Notes: a model not told the origin generated them from the sequence alone. A stretch of DNA of 64,000 nucleotides from Paenibacillus radicibacter (GCF_024721995.1 NZ_JANQBC010000003.1:124001-188000), one strand, 5' to 3'. Counted from the stretch's first letter, positions 34,667 to 43,288 are shown. Program-made: numbers and translations.

Positions 34667-35338
34667 TTATTTTAAAGGAATATATACCACGATTTCATCT
34701 AGCTTATCGGGCTTGAACACCTCTAGTGAATAAGCATCTGCATCATGATCAAGACCTTGCGCACGAATCTTCTCCAACATGAAAAAATACGTATCATCGA
34801 TCTCCGTCCGGCTCGTCTCACCTACATGGTTATAAACCGCATACTCACGGGTAGGTAAAGTGATCGTCACCATATGTTCCGGTATCATTATTGGATTAAT
34901 AACTTCAATTCCAGCGATGTAACGATAAATTCGACTCCTACTCAAAGACACGCCGATTCGATTCACTTGGCTCATGGGATTTGGAATCTCATTCTCTCTA
35001 CGACTTAGTTCGTCCCATAATGTCGGAGCATGCACTTTCGCCATATATACCGCGGTAAAAGGAGCTTGAAACTCAAGTCCCACAACATGAGTAACCGGCT
35101 TGATCACCCTGCTGAAAGGAAGTTGCTTGTTGCTGGCAGCCGATGACTTTAGGATGCTGTATTCCCCATGCTTACCCGTCTCCGAATATAGCGGCACACC
35201 CATTCCACTTAACTCTTGCAAGTAGCGAAGCATCGTGCGGTAAGATACTGCGAATTCTACCGCTAACTCATCCACCGTAAACTTCTGTTTTTCATAGACT
35301 CGAATCATCACTTCGTGTAATCGCTGTGTCTTGGTCAC
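34667..35338 (-). CDS. HTH regulator with GyrI-like effector domain
   Basis: About 223 residues. An N-terminal DeoR/HTH_11-type winged helix (TKTQRLHEVMIRVYEKQKFTVDELAVEFAVSYRTMLRYLQEL) is followed by a GyrI/AraC effector-binding domain (VIKPVTHVVGLEFQAPF to the end, VVYIPLK). Such proteins sense small molecules. The frame opens at ATG 35356 without a ribosome binding site; the GTG at 35338 (MTKTQRL) lies eight bases after AGGTG and fits the usual start. It is divergent from a second GyrI-like gene, so it may control it. Confidence 0.82.
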   Translation of the reverse strand: MTKTQRLHEVMIRVYEKQKFTVDELAVEFAVSYRTMLRYLQELSGMGVPLYSETGKHGEYSILKSSAASNKQLPFSRVIKPVTHVVGLEFQAPFTAVYMAKVHAPTLWDELSRRENEIPNPMSQVNRIGVSLSRSRIYRYIAGIEVINPIMIPEHMVTITLPTREYAVYNHVGETSRTEIDDTYFFMLEKIRAQGLDHDADAYSLEVFKPDKLDEIVVYIPLK

Positions 35339-35437
35339 AAATTTCACACCTATCATTTTTTACTGACAGATTTTGTCACCCTTCTATTGTAAAATGAAAA
35401 TAGTTAATCGTATATCACTTTTTAGGAGGCAAAAGCA

Positions 35438-35986
35438 ATGACACAAGCAAATAGAACCATGCTCGTCACCAAAGAAGCATTCCAAGCAATCGGGTTAAAA
35501 TGGGAAGGAACCTTCGCGGAAGCTAGCGCAGGTGGGATTCGCGCGGTACAAACGGAGTTTAAGAAGCGGTTAGGAGAGATCAAGCATGTGCTGCACCCGG
35601 AGTCTTTATTAGGGCTCTCCTATCACATTACCGAAGGCGGATTCACCCATTATGTATCCGTTGAAGTTGATAGAATCGAAGACGTTCCCGAAGACATGCA
35701 CAGCATTTCCGTACCAACGATGACCTACGCCAAGTGTGAGCATAAGAAAGGTCAGCAGATCGACATGTCCTACAACAATATCTATGCATGGATTGAGAAT
35801 CAGGGTTATCAAGTGCTTCAAGGCGATACTTTCCACTTTGAAATCTACCCCATGGCTAATGACCCTTACTCGAATGACCCTGAATTTGTGATTATGATTG
35901 CAGTTGATGACAGGATATCTCAAATAACAAAAGAGAATCTACATGCTGAAGTTTCATCTGGGAGCCCTCAGGGTCGCGAAGCATGA
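35438..35986 (+). CDS. GyrI-like effector-binding domain protein
   Basis: 182 residues, a single GyrI-like (AraC effector-binding) domain without DNA-binding part: LVTKEAFQAIGLKWEGTFAEA, then LGLSYHITEGGFTHYVSVEVD and FHFEIYPMANDPYSNDPEF. Such stand-alone domains bind small hydrophobic ligands. The last 27 residues (after VIMI) do not look like the family, whose members usually stop near 'IPIK'; a remnant at 37436-37522 has that ending. GGAGG and a good spacing precede the ATG. Divergent from the HTH-GyrI regulator, its probable controller. Confidence 0.8.
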   Translation: MTQANRTMLVTKEAFQAIGLKWEGTFAEASAGGIRAVQTEFKKRLGEIKHVLHPESLLGLSYHITEGGFTHYVSVEVDRIEDVPEDMHSISVPTMTYAKCEHKKGQQIDMSYNNIYAWIENQGYQVLQGDTFHFEIYPMANDPYSNDPEFVIMIAVDDRISQITKENLHAEVSSGSPQGREA

Positions 35987-36309
35987 TAATAGCTTAAAAT
36001 AATAATTTGTAAATAAAAATTCTTAAACTGAATATATAAATTTCAAAAACATTCCGAATGATAGATAATATGCTCTCATGTTAGACAATGAAAGGGTGAC
36101 ATCTAATAGTCGAGTTATCTCTTCTTTATTCCGTAGTTTATCTGACATTAGACATATTCAATAACACGGAGCTAAACTATTTTTAGTTCTTCCCATAAAT
36201 AGATTTATGTAAAAAAATAATAGTTTTTAAATAATATTGTTTTTTTTAGGAAAATATTGTATTTTAATAGAGTGTCGACACAAACAATTCAAACAATTTG
36301 GAGGGTAAC
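35987..36309. other. AT-rich stretch without a gene
   Basis: 323 bases, markedly richer in A and T than its surroundings. I see no gene or terminator. A possible promoter for the secreted protein gene lies at 36238-36265 (TTGTTT, 16 bases, TATTTT). Base composition changes at about 35990, suggesting a junction with transferred DNA. Confidence 0.5.
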
Positions 36310-37134
36310 ATGAAAAAAGTATTCACATTAGTACTAACAATGTTATTAATTATTTCAAGTTTATCTAGCATTGTGAGCGCAAAAACTGCTAACCCAACAG
36401 TAGAAGAAGTAGATTCTTATATGACAAATGCAGGTTATCCAGCTGAAGTTATTAATTACCTAGAATTCGATCAAAAGAAAACTATCTTTTCTAACTCATT
36501 AACTTATGTTTCTCATAAAGCAGTGGATGGTAATTTAAAAGAACAGAATGACCAAATTACACCCTATGCATTTAGTAACTTTGTAAATTATATTACTACA
36601 AGTGCTTATGGCACAGTTAACAGTCTAAAAAAATATCATATAAGTTATAATTGGAATTGGAATTATAATCCAACATTTGTGTTAACAGATAAATTTGGCA
36701 TGGCTTGGAGCGATGACTGGAGTATTGTCAACGGTACGGCAAAGAGCACTTACATAACTGAGGGACGATTTAATAATGCTACTGAAACTCATTATGTCTA
36801 CTCTAATGGACAAGATACTTTTGCTCCAGGAACAGGAATCGGTTGGAAAGTAGATCTTCTCAATAAGTTTGATAAGTATTATGCACCTGCAAATCAAGTT
36901 GTATCTTACTCTACCTATAAACATAGAGGATATGGAGAGTTAGATATTCATAAGGCAATTGACAATTCAGGCAACCGAGAAGTAACTGATGTAGCAGGAG
37001 CATACTTCCACAAAGAAGGAACAGTTAATGGTACTCTCACTTTAAGTAAAACACCGGAAGTTGGAATTACTTGGGGAACTCAATATGATGAAGCCCCACA
37101 TGCCGCGTATAGTTTTGAGTGGTATCATAATTAA
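36310..37134 (+). CDS. Secreted protein of unknown family in AT-rich patch
   Basis: 274 residues. Signal peptide MKKVFTLVLTMLLIISSLSSIVSA with a probable cut after VSA. The mature part is rich in Tyr, Asn, Trp, Thr and Ser, with patterns such as YNWNWNYNPTFVLTDKFG, GTGIGWKVDL and a C-terminal HAAYSFEWYHN; it looks beta-rich. No Cys is present in the mature part. I do not recognise the family. GGAGGG four bases before ATG 36310 decides the start. The gene is more AT-rich than its neighbours and has its own terminator. Possible roles (toxin, adhesin, lectin) cannot be told apart. Confidence 0.8.
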   Translation: MKKVFTLVLTMLLIISSLSSIVSAKTANPTVEEVDSYMTNAGYPAEVINYLEFDQKKTIFSNSLTYVSHKAVDGNLKEQNDQITPYAFSNFVNYITTSAYGTVNSLKKYHISYNWNWNYNPTFVLTDKFGMAWSDDWSIVNGTAKSTYITEGRFNNATETHYVYSNGQDTFAPGTGIGWKVDLLNKFDKYYAPANQVVSYSTYKHRGYGELDIHKAIDNSGNREVTDVAGAYFHKEGTVNGTLTLSKTPEVGITWGTQYDEAPHAAYSFEWYHN

Positions 37135-37143
37135 TAACTAATT

Positions 37144-37166
37144 AGACGATCCCTCAAGGATCGTCT
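37144..37166 (+). terminator. Terminator after the secreted protein gene
   Basis: AGACGATCC and GGATCGTCT (perfect 9 bp) with a 5-base loop, ten bases after the stop; the tail has few T, so termination may be partial. Confidence 0.6.
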
Positions 37167-37219
37167 CTATTCTTATAAAGAATATATAAGTAATGTATTT
37201 TCAAGGAGTTGATGCTTCC

Positions 37220-37384
37220 ATGCTAGGTATTGTCCCGTTAATAGGTATGTATTTATCACCATTTATTTCTTTTATTTTTATGTTTCTCCTACTTGAAGGA
37301 AAACCAAAAAGGGTTATAATCTCACTTCTCTTCTCATTGCTATTTTGGACATTAATCTGTACTATTCTTGCTACTGGTGGATAA
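37220..37384 (+). CDS. Small membrane protein, unknown
   Basis: About 54 residues, two hydrophobic segments: LGIVPLIGMYLSPFISFIFMFLLL and ISLLFSLLFWTLICTILATGG, with a basic turn GKPKRV between. AAGGAG lies 11 bases before ATG 37220; an earlier ATG at 37193 lacks a ribosome binding site. It lies 85 bases after the gene for a secreted protein in the same AT-rich patch, and could be read through its weak hairpin. A small membrane partner of a secreted protein is typical of immunity or export factors, but this is only inference. Confidence 0.6.
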   Translation: MLGIVPLIGMYLSPFISFIFMFLLLEGKPKRVIISLLFSLLFWTLICTILATGG

Positions 37385-37435
37385 TATTATTTTAACAATT
37401 ACAAAATTTAAAAGATCTTAGCTCATGTACATATT

Positions 37436-37522
37436 GGTATTATCCATTTTGAAATCTATCCGATTACCAATGATCCTTACTCGAATGATCCTGAGTTCGT
37501 GATTATGATTCCTATTAAATAA
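37436..37522 (+). pseudogene. 3' remnant of a second GyrI-like gene
   Basis: Translates to HFEIYPITNDPYSNDPEF then VIMIPIK and a stop. It matches the end of the 35438-35986 gene at about 57 of 68 bases, yet carries the family's usual ending. Upstream there is no open frame or start. So a paralogue of the GyrI-like gene has lost its 5' part, with AT-rich DNA in its place. Confidence 0.7.
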
Positions 37523-37528
37523 ACCAAA

Positions 37529-37567
37529 AAGCAAGCCAATTGCGTATAACCGCGAAATGGCTTGCTT
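37529..37567. terminator. Terminator at the end of the GyrI remnant
   Basis: AAGCAAGCCA and TGGCTTGCTT (perfect 10 bp), then CTATTTTTG on the plus strand; convergent with the broken acetyltransferase gene. Confidence 0.75.
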
Positions 37568-37597
37568 CTATTTTTGTAGAGTTGCTAAATTCGTAAA

Positions 37598-38367
37598 TTA
37601 ATTCAATTTGATTATTAATTCAAAATAACGACGAGCCGCTTCCTCGATTTGGGGGTTCTCTAATTTCTCTTTGAACTTATCGTTTCCTTTGACCGTAATT
37701 AACGTGTTGCCTAGTAAAGTAATTCGTCCGTCTTCCGTTACTCTGGAAAGGAAATACCCCTTGGTAAACGATGTTTCAGGAGCCGTTTCCGTCGCGACAC
37801 AATACGGATGTATTTGTTCCAAATCCCACGCAGTTAGTGCTGTTGAGAAGCGATAGAGTATCTCCCAACCTTCACCACTATCTTTTTGCAAATAGTAATA
37901 CGTTTCGGTCTCGTCCTTGGTGACACGGTAATTGCCATCACGATCAACAACCGCCTCCCCGTTGATCGGAACAGGTACTCGCGGACAACTCCCTCCAAAT
38001 CCAAAATCGACCAAGTAATCTTGGGTTTTCAACGATACCTTCATGAGTAGATGTGCATTCTCAAGCGCCCAAGTCTGATTTGCTGCTACAAATACAGTCC
38101 CCGCCATAAGATGAGCTTCATATCCCAGCTCTTGTAACAGATGATGGAACAATCCATTTAATTCATAACAAACACCACCACGATTGTTAAGCACAACTTG
38201 TTATATAGATCCTCGACCTTTAAAGATAGTGGCTTTTTGTTCATTATATCTAGATTTTCAAAATGCACTTGCATGACATGCTGTTTCTGTAAATGCGCTA
38301 AATACGCTAAGTTCAAATCATCTTGTTTATTGGCTTAAATACGGTTCAAATAGTCTTGTTTATCCAT
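37598..38367 (-). pseudogene. Arylamine N-acetyltransferase, broken by a stop codon and a frameshift
   Basis: The gene should start at ATG 38367 (MDKQDYLNRI), but codon 11 is TAA (38335-38337). The next part (DDLNLAYLAHLQKQH, VHFENLDI) continues the family in the same frame. At about 38194 one base is missing, and the frame shifts before NNRGGVCYELNGLF. The remaining 198-codon frame (37598-38194) keeps the catalytic Cys (GGVCYEL), His (ENAHLLM) and Asp (YLVDFGFGG). NAT enzymes transfer acetyl from acetyl-CoA to arylamines. A sequencing error could explain one lesion, hardly both. Confidence 0.8.
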
Positions 38368-38471
38368 AGTATCACCTACGATATTAGTTTTAAGTGCATA
38401 CTTAATATATATTTTTATATATAATATATAATTATAAGTGATTTAAATCAAATTGTCGCTCCTTATTTTAT

Positions 38472-38523
38472 AAAAAAAGGCACTCCCATCTGTAGCTAAA
38501 CCACTACTTCTGGAAATGCCTCT
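38472..38523 (-). terminator. Terminator of the cstR-like operon
   Basis: On the minus strand AGGCATTTCC pairs with GGGAGTGCCT (with mismatches), with an inner GTAG/CTAC stem, then a run of seven T. Confidence 0.7.
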
Positions 38524-38547
38524 TTGCTTTATAAATAAATTAACTAT

Positions 38548-38817
38548 TTACCTCGTCTTCACCAGCAAATTCACCGCTTGCTGAATCACATCGTCCGCAT
38601 TATTGCCCTTCTCAAGTTCTTCCTTGATGCAGTGGGATAGATTGTCTCCTACCACGAGACCAATTGAGCGGTCTACTGCTGTGCGAATGGCAGATAGCTG
38701 GGTGACGATCTCACGACAATCTTTCTCATTCTCCATCATGCTGAGCACACCGCGGATTTGACCTTCAATGCGGCGCAGCCGATTTTTCAAAGAATCGCTA
38801 TATTCCACCACGTTCAC
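38548..38817 (-). CDS. CsoR/FrmR-family repressor, persulfide-sensing CstR type
   Basis: 89 residues, all-helical DUF156 protein: SLKNRLRRIEGQIRGVLSMMENEKDCREIVTQLSAIRTAVDRS, then GDNLSHCIKEEL. Copper-sensing CsoR has Cys, His and Cys; here the His place is Asn59, leaving Cys34 and Cys63, 29 residues apart, as in CstR (Cys31/Cys60), which senses persulfides and polysulfides. The gene starts six bases after the sulfur-transfer enzyme gene. Two inverted repeats of the CsoR/CstR operator type lie in front of that gene, so it should repress its own operon. Family certain, persulfide role well supported. Confidence 0.9.
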   Translation of the reverse strand: MNVVEYSDSLKNRLRRIEGQIRGVLSMMENEKDCREIVTQLSAIRTAVDRSIGLVVGDNLSHCIKEELEKGNNADDVIQQAVNLLVKTR

Positions 38818-38823
38818 TTCCTC

Positions 38824-41337
38824 TTAGATAAATAAGTTCAATCCAGCGTCTTCCGCATCCCCTAAGTAGCTTGCTACGCCGCCGTATTCAATACCGTCCA
38901 ACAACTCTTCCTGCTTCATACCCATTATATCCATACTCATCGTACAAGCAACAAATTTCACGCCGGACTCTTGCGCTTTGTGCATCAATGTTGCGAGGGA
39001 ATCCACATTCTTACGCTGCATCGCGTGCTCGATCATCTTCGGTCCCATACCCGCCATATTCATCTTGGACATCGGCAAGTTGCCTACGCCTTTCGGCATC
39101 ATTATGCCGAACATTTTCTCAACGATATCTTTATCTACTTTCGGCGCATCTGCCTTACGCAGAATGTTTAAGCCCCAGAACGTGAAGAACATCGTCACTT
39201 TCTTGCCCATCGACACCGAGCCTAATGCAATGATGAATGACGCGATTGCCTTATCTAAATCTCCGCTGAACACAACCAATGTCGCGCCATTCTTCGTATT
39301 TGCAGGTGCAGCAGCAACTGCGTTCACTCCATTAACCTCTGCTCCTCCACCCTTACGGATGCGCGCATGAACGGTATTATTTTGCACAGAGGAATCGAGT
39401 AATTGATGTCCCCGCTTCTCGCACCATTTCTTAATATCTGCGGCAAATCCAGGGTCGGTCGCCTTCACTTCCAACACTTCGCCAGCCTTCATTTTCTCCA
39501 CCGTATTATATACTTGCAAAATCGGCCCTGGACACTGCAATCCACATGCGTCGATCGTGACACTTGCTTCGACAGATGTCGCTTGCGTTTCGATCTGATC
39601 TGGCTTCTGATCTACTTGCTTCACTTCGCTCGCCACCGTAGTTCCCCCTTGCGACTGTCCATTCCCAGTGGACACTTTACTCTGTGCTTCTTGCTCCCGA
39701 TATACACTCGCATACGTGCGATAACCGCCGTCTAAGTTCTTCACTTGATAACCATGCTCCATCAGAACACGCGCAGCCAAGTAACCTCTAAGTCCAACCT
39801 GACAAGACACATACACAATCTGATCCTTCGGCACTTCTGCCATGCGCTCACGCAGATCATTGAGCGGAATGTTGATCGAACCAGCAATATAGCCCATCTC
39901 GCGCTCAATCGCATCACGAACATCAATTAACAACCCGCCTTCGCGAACGATCTCATCAATCTCATGCCACTGCACCGTATCTACCAAGCCTTCGACGATA
40001 TTCGTTGCCACATAACCCGCCATGTTCACTGGATCTTTCGCCGAAGAATACGGAGGTGCGTATGCAAGCTCTAGCTCTGGAAGCTCCGTTACCGTGAGTC
40101 CGCCTCGCATTGCGGTTGCGATCACATCGATGCGCTTATCTGCTCCGTCGAAGGAAACCGCTTGAGCACCGAGAATACGCCCGGATTCTTTTTCAAAAAT
40201 AAGCTTGAGTGAAATCGCCGCCGCACCCGGATAGTAAGATGCATGTGAACTCGGATGTACGTGGATCACTTCATAAGAAGCCCCTACACGCTGAAGCGTC
40301 TTCTCATTGTTGCCTGTTGCCGCAACGGTTAGATCGAACACCTTCGCAATCGAAGTACCGAGTACGCCATTGTATTTCACATCACGACCATTAATCCGAT
40401 CTGCCACAATATGACCTTGGCGGTTCGCACCCCATGCAAGCGGCACAACAGTTGGTTGTCCGTTCACAAGATCCATCACTTCAATCGCATCACCAATCGC
40501 ATAGATCGAAGGATCATTCGTCAGCAGCGAGCTGTTCACTTTAATCGCACCACGTAGGCCAAGTTCTAGACCTGCATCCTTCGCAAGCTTATTCTCTGGC
40601 TGCACACCAATTGCAAGAATGATCATATCTGCCGCAAGCTCTCGACCACTGCTAAGCTTCACAAGCTTTCCATTATTCTCAAAAGATTGCACGCCATCCT
40701 CAAGAAGGATGTCTACACCCTTCGCACGCATGTGCTCCTGCACGATACAAGCCATCTCGTAGTCGATTGGTGCCATCACTTGCTTGCCCATCTCCACTAA
40801 TGTCACGTGAATGCCTTGCTCCACAAGGTTCTCAACCATCTCAACACCGATGAATCCGCCGCCTATCACGACTGCGCGCTTCGGCTTATTGTTATCGATA
40901 TGAGACTTGATGCGATCCGTATCTGGAATGTTACGCAGCGTGAACAAGTCCTTCGCATCCGCAATACCTGGCAAATCTGGAACGATCGGCTTCGCGCCAG
41001 GCGATAATACCAGCACATCGTAAGACTCTTCGTACTCTTCATTCGTACTTAAATTCGTGACTGTAACCGTCTTGCGATCCCGATTAATACGAGTGACTTC
41101 GCTCAAATTACGAATATCCAGCCCAAAGCGCTTGGACATCCCGCCTACCGTCTGTACCAGTAACTTTTTGCGATCCGTAATCGATCCGCCAATGTAATAT
41201 GGAAGTCCGCAGTTCGCGAACGAAATGTATTCCCCACGCTCGAACATAATAATCTGATTCTGCTCATTTAGACGACGAAGTCGTGCCGCAGTCGTTGCAC
41301 CGCCTGCTACTCCGCCAACAATTACGATTTTGTTCAT
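38824..41337 (-). CDS. CoA-disulfide reductase-rhodanese-TusA-DsrE four-domain enzyme
   Basis: 837 residues. Domain 1 (1-445): FAD/NAD(P)-binding CoA-disulfide/persulfide reductase with VGGVAGGATTAARLRR and the active Cys43 in SFANCGLPYY. Domain 2 (about 455-550): rhodanese with CQVGLRG (Cys512). Domain 3 (590-665): TusA/SirA with ACGLQCPGP (Cys598, Cys602). Domain 4 (685-837): DsrE2-type with FVACTMSMDIMG (Cys798). A chain of cysteines can pass sulfane sulfur between domains and reduce it. GGGAGG seven bases before ATG 41337 rules out the upstream ATG at 41355. Co-transcribed with a CstR-type repressor; expected role is sulfide/persulfide detoxification. Confidence 0.93.
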   Translation of the reverse strand: MNKIVIVGGVAGGATTAARLRRLNEQNQIIMFERGEYISFANCGLPYYIGGSITDRKKLLVQTVGGMSKRFGLDIRNLSEVTRINRDRKTVTVTNLSTNEEYEESYDVLVLSPGAKPIVPDLPGIADAKDLFTLRNIPDTDRIKSHIDNNKPKRAVVIGGGFIGVEMVENLVEQGIHVTLVEMGKQVMAPIDYEMACIVQEHMRAKGVDILLEDGVQSFENNGKLVKLSSGRELAADMIILAIGVQPENKLAKDAGLELGLRGAIKVNSSLLTNDPSIYAIGDAIEVMDLVNGQPTVVPLAWGANRQGHIVADRINGRDVKYNGVLGTSIAKVFDLTVAATGNNEKTLQRVGASYEVIHVHPSSHASYYPGAAAISLKLIFEKESGRILGAQAVSFDGADKRIDVIATAMRGGLTVTELPELELAYAPPYSSAKDPVNMAGYVATNIVEGLVDTVQWHEIDEIVREGGLLIDVRDAIEREMGYIAGSINIPLNDLRERMAEVPKDQIVYVSCQVGLRGYLAARVLMEHGYQVKNLDGGYRTYASVYREQEAQSKVSTGNGQSQGGTTVASEVKQVDQKPDQIETQATSVEASVTIDACGLQCPGPILQVYNTVEKMKAGEVLEVKATDPGFAADIKKWCEKRGHQLLDSSVQNNTVHARIRKGGGAEVNGVNAVAAAPANTKNGATLVVFSGDLDKAIASFIIALGSVSMGKKVTMFFTFWGLNILRKADAPKVDKDIVEKMFGIMMPKGVGNLPMSKMNMAGMGPKMIEHAMQRKNVDSLATLMHKAQESGVKFVACTMSMDIMGMKQEELLDGIEYGGVASYLGDAEDAGLNLFI

Positions 41338-41360
41338 ATTATTTATGCCTCCCATTCAAT

Positions 41361-41376
41361 ATACCCTACGGGGTAT
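41361..41376 (-). promoter_or_regulatory. CsoR/CstR-type operator 1
   Basis: ATACCCTACGGGGTAT is the classic form of the CsoR/CstR operator and lies 24 bases upstream of the CoA-disulfide reductase start, within reach of its promoter. Confidence 0.75.
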
Positions 41377-41379
41377 TAA

Positions 41380-41395
41380 ATACCTATGGGGGTAT
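41380..41395 (-). promoter_or_regulatory. CsoR/CstR-type operator 2
   Basis: ATACCTATGGGGGTAT repeats the operator motif 19 bases further from the start than operator 1, in the same phase, about two helical turns apart, so cooperative binding by two tetramers is possible. Confidence 0.7.
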
Positions 41396-41450
41396 TATGA
41401 CATATTCAACAATCCCTTGTCTAGCGCTATTTCAGCAATTTTTCGCTCGC

Positions 41451-41483
41451 AATTATTGCTATTTCGTGAAAACAATAATTAAT
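41451..41483 (+). promoter_or_regulatory. Inverted repeat shared with the glutamate dehydrogenase upstream region
   Basis: AATTATTG (41451-41458) and CAATAATT (41473-41480) form a perfect inverted repeat 14 bases apart; the 17-mer TGAAAACAATAATTAAT (41467-41483) is identical to bases 1451-1467. It starts 137 bases before the malic enzyme ATG. Confidence 0.5.
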
Positions 41484-41603
41484 GTTTCCTATTACGTACT
41501 TTAAAATGTTCTATTAACCAAAACTCTAATATCCAAAAAACCTATGCTATGATAGGGAAGTATTTACCGGCATGTACTTTTTTTCAATTATTAGGGGGAA
41601 ATT

Positions 41604-43028
41604 ATGGGAAACAAAATGCTAGGTGCTAAGAGTATTATTCTTCGTCTTGAAATCAGCACAGGAGAAATCAAATTCGGACAAATTGCGCAATGCATTTCCG
41701 AAGCAGGTGGCGACATCGTTGCGATAGACGTAATTCATACTGCACCAAACATGACCATTCGTGACATTACAATCGACACTGTTGACACTTCTCATATTCA
41801 GAAAATTACAGAATCTATCAAAGAACTTCACGGCGTTAAACTTGTGAACGTATCGGACCGCACCTTCTTGCTTCACCTTGGCGGTAAGATCGAGATGAAA
41901 CCGAAAACTCCAATCCACAACCGTGAAGATCTATCTCGCGTATACACACCAGACGTAGCTCGCGTATGTATGGCGATTCATGACGAGCCTAAGAAAGCTT
42001 ATTCCCTTACAATGAAACGTAACTCTGTTGCTGTTATTTCAGATGGAAGCGCTGTCCTAGGCCTTGGAAATATTGGTCCTTACGCAGCAATGCCAGTTAT
42101 GGAAGGTAAAGCGATGCTATTCAAGCAATTTGCTGATGTTGATGCATACCCAATCTGCTTGGACACACAAAATGTTGAAGAAATTATTAAAACAATCAAA
42201 GCTATCGCGCCAGCATACGGCGGTATTAACTTAGAGGATATCTGCTCCCCAGGCTGCTTCGAGATCGAACAACGCCTTCGTGAAGAGCTAGACATTCCAG
42301 TGTTCCACGATGATCAACATGGTACAGCAGTTGTTATCTATGCAGGTCTAATCAACGCGCTTAAAGTTGTAAACAAGCCAATTGATGAAATTAAGGTTAT
42401 CGTGTGCGGTATTGGTGCAGCAGGCGTAGCTTGCAGTAACATTCTACTTGCAGCAGGTGTTAAGAACTTGATCGGTGTTGACCGTGCAGGTGCAATTAAT
42501 GCAGATAACGTATACGAAAACTCCGTGTGGAATGATTATGCACAGCGTACGAATCCACACCGTCAATCCGGTTCATTAAGCGAAGTAATCGAAGGTGCTG
42601 ACGTGTTCATCGGTCTATCCGCTGGTGGCATTCTAAAGCGTTCTGATGTTGAGAAAATGGCTAAAGATCCTGTCATCTTCGCGATGGCGAACCCGACACC
42701 TGAAATTATGCCTCACGAGGTGGAAGATATCGTAGGTGTGATCGCGACTGGTCGCTCCGACTTCCCGAACCAAATCAATAACGTACTTTGCTTCCCAGGT
42801 ATGTTCCGCGGGGCACTTGATTGCCGTGCAACAACAATTAACGAAGAGATGAAGCTTGCAGCTGCTGAAGCGATCGCATCCATCGTAACTGACGGTGAGC
42901 GCGATAACTTCTACATCATTCCTTCTGTATTTAATACGAAAGTTGTTCCTGCAATCCGCGAAGGCGTTATCCGTGCAGCGATCAAGACTGGCGTTGCAAC
43001 ACGTATTCCAAGTCAATTTAGAAAATAA
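41604..43028 (+). CDS. NAD(P)-dependent malic enzyme with N-terminal ACT domain
   Basis: 474 residues. An ACT-type regulatory domain (about 8-85: SIILRLEISTGEIKFGQIAQCI, VSDRTFLLHLGGKIE) precedes the malic enzyme catalytic domain: LSRVYTPDVARVCMAI, NSVAVISDGSAVLGLGNIGP (conserved Tyr/Lys/Asp-containing site), PVFHDDQHGTAVVIYAGL (metal-binding Asp) and a Rossmann IVCGIGAAGVACSN segment. It decarboxylates malate to pyruvate, an anaplerotic/gluconeogenic step. ACT domains bind amino acids, so feedback control is possible. GGGGGA precedes the ATG. The shared upstream motif suggests co-regulation with glutamate dehydrogenase. Confidence 0.93.
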   Translation: MGNKMLGAKSIILRLEISTGEIKFGQIAQCISEAGGDIVAIDVIHTAPNMTIRDITIDTVDTSHIQKITESIKELHGVKLVNVSDRTFLLHLGGKIEMKPKTPIHNREDLSRVYTPDVARVCMAIHDEPKKAYSLTMKRNSVAVISDGSAVLGLGNIGPYAAMPVMEGKAMLFKQFADVDAYPICLDTQNVEEIIKTIKAIAPAYGGINLEDICSPGCFEIEQRLREELDIPVFHDDQHGTAVVIYAGLINALKVVNKPIDEIKVIVCGIGAAGVACSNILLAAGVKNLIGVDRAGAINADNVYENSVWNDYAQRTNPHRQSGSLSEVIEGADVFIGLSAGGILKRSDVEKMAKDPVIFAMANPTPEIMPHEVEDIVGVIATGRSDFPNQINNVLCFPGMFRGALDCRATTINEEMKLAAAEAIASIVTDGERDNFYIIPSVFNTKVVPAIREGVIRAAIKTGVATRIPSQFRK

Positions 43029-43106
43029 TAGACTCACTACGAGTTGAATATTCTGCTAATTGTGTGTTACATTAATAATAATTAACGATAAAGGAGGTGA
43101 GGTAGG

Positions 43107-43259
43107 ATGGAACGCAATTTTGTAAACGATCGTATTAGCCAATTGCCTATGGCATTATTTGGCATTACTCATGTGAAAACTGGGAACGGGATCAGTCTGC
43201 CCTTCTACAGCCAAACGAATACGATTAAACAAAATTGCGAGATGACACTCCTACCTTAA
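43107..43259 (+). CDS. 50-residue peptide gene with perfect Shine-Dalgarno
   Basis: MERNFVNDRISQLPMALFGI is followed by THVKTGNGISLPFYSQTNTI and KQNCEMTLLP; one Cys, no membrane segment. AAAGGAGGTGA, a full Shine-Dalgarno sequence, lies eight bases before ATG 43107, and a good terminator follows 29 bases after the stop. The gene has its own 79-base upstream gap. TGAATA at 43045 and CATTAATA at 43070 loosely recall a forespore (sigma-G-type) promoter, but the 19-base spacer is long. I do not recognise the family. The translation signals make a real product likely. Confidence 0.65.
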   Translation: MERNFVNDRISQLPMALFGITHVKTGNGISLPFYSQTNTIKQNCEMTLLP

Positions 43260-43288
43260 CCTCAAACGTGGATATACGTGTGATGATC

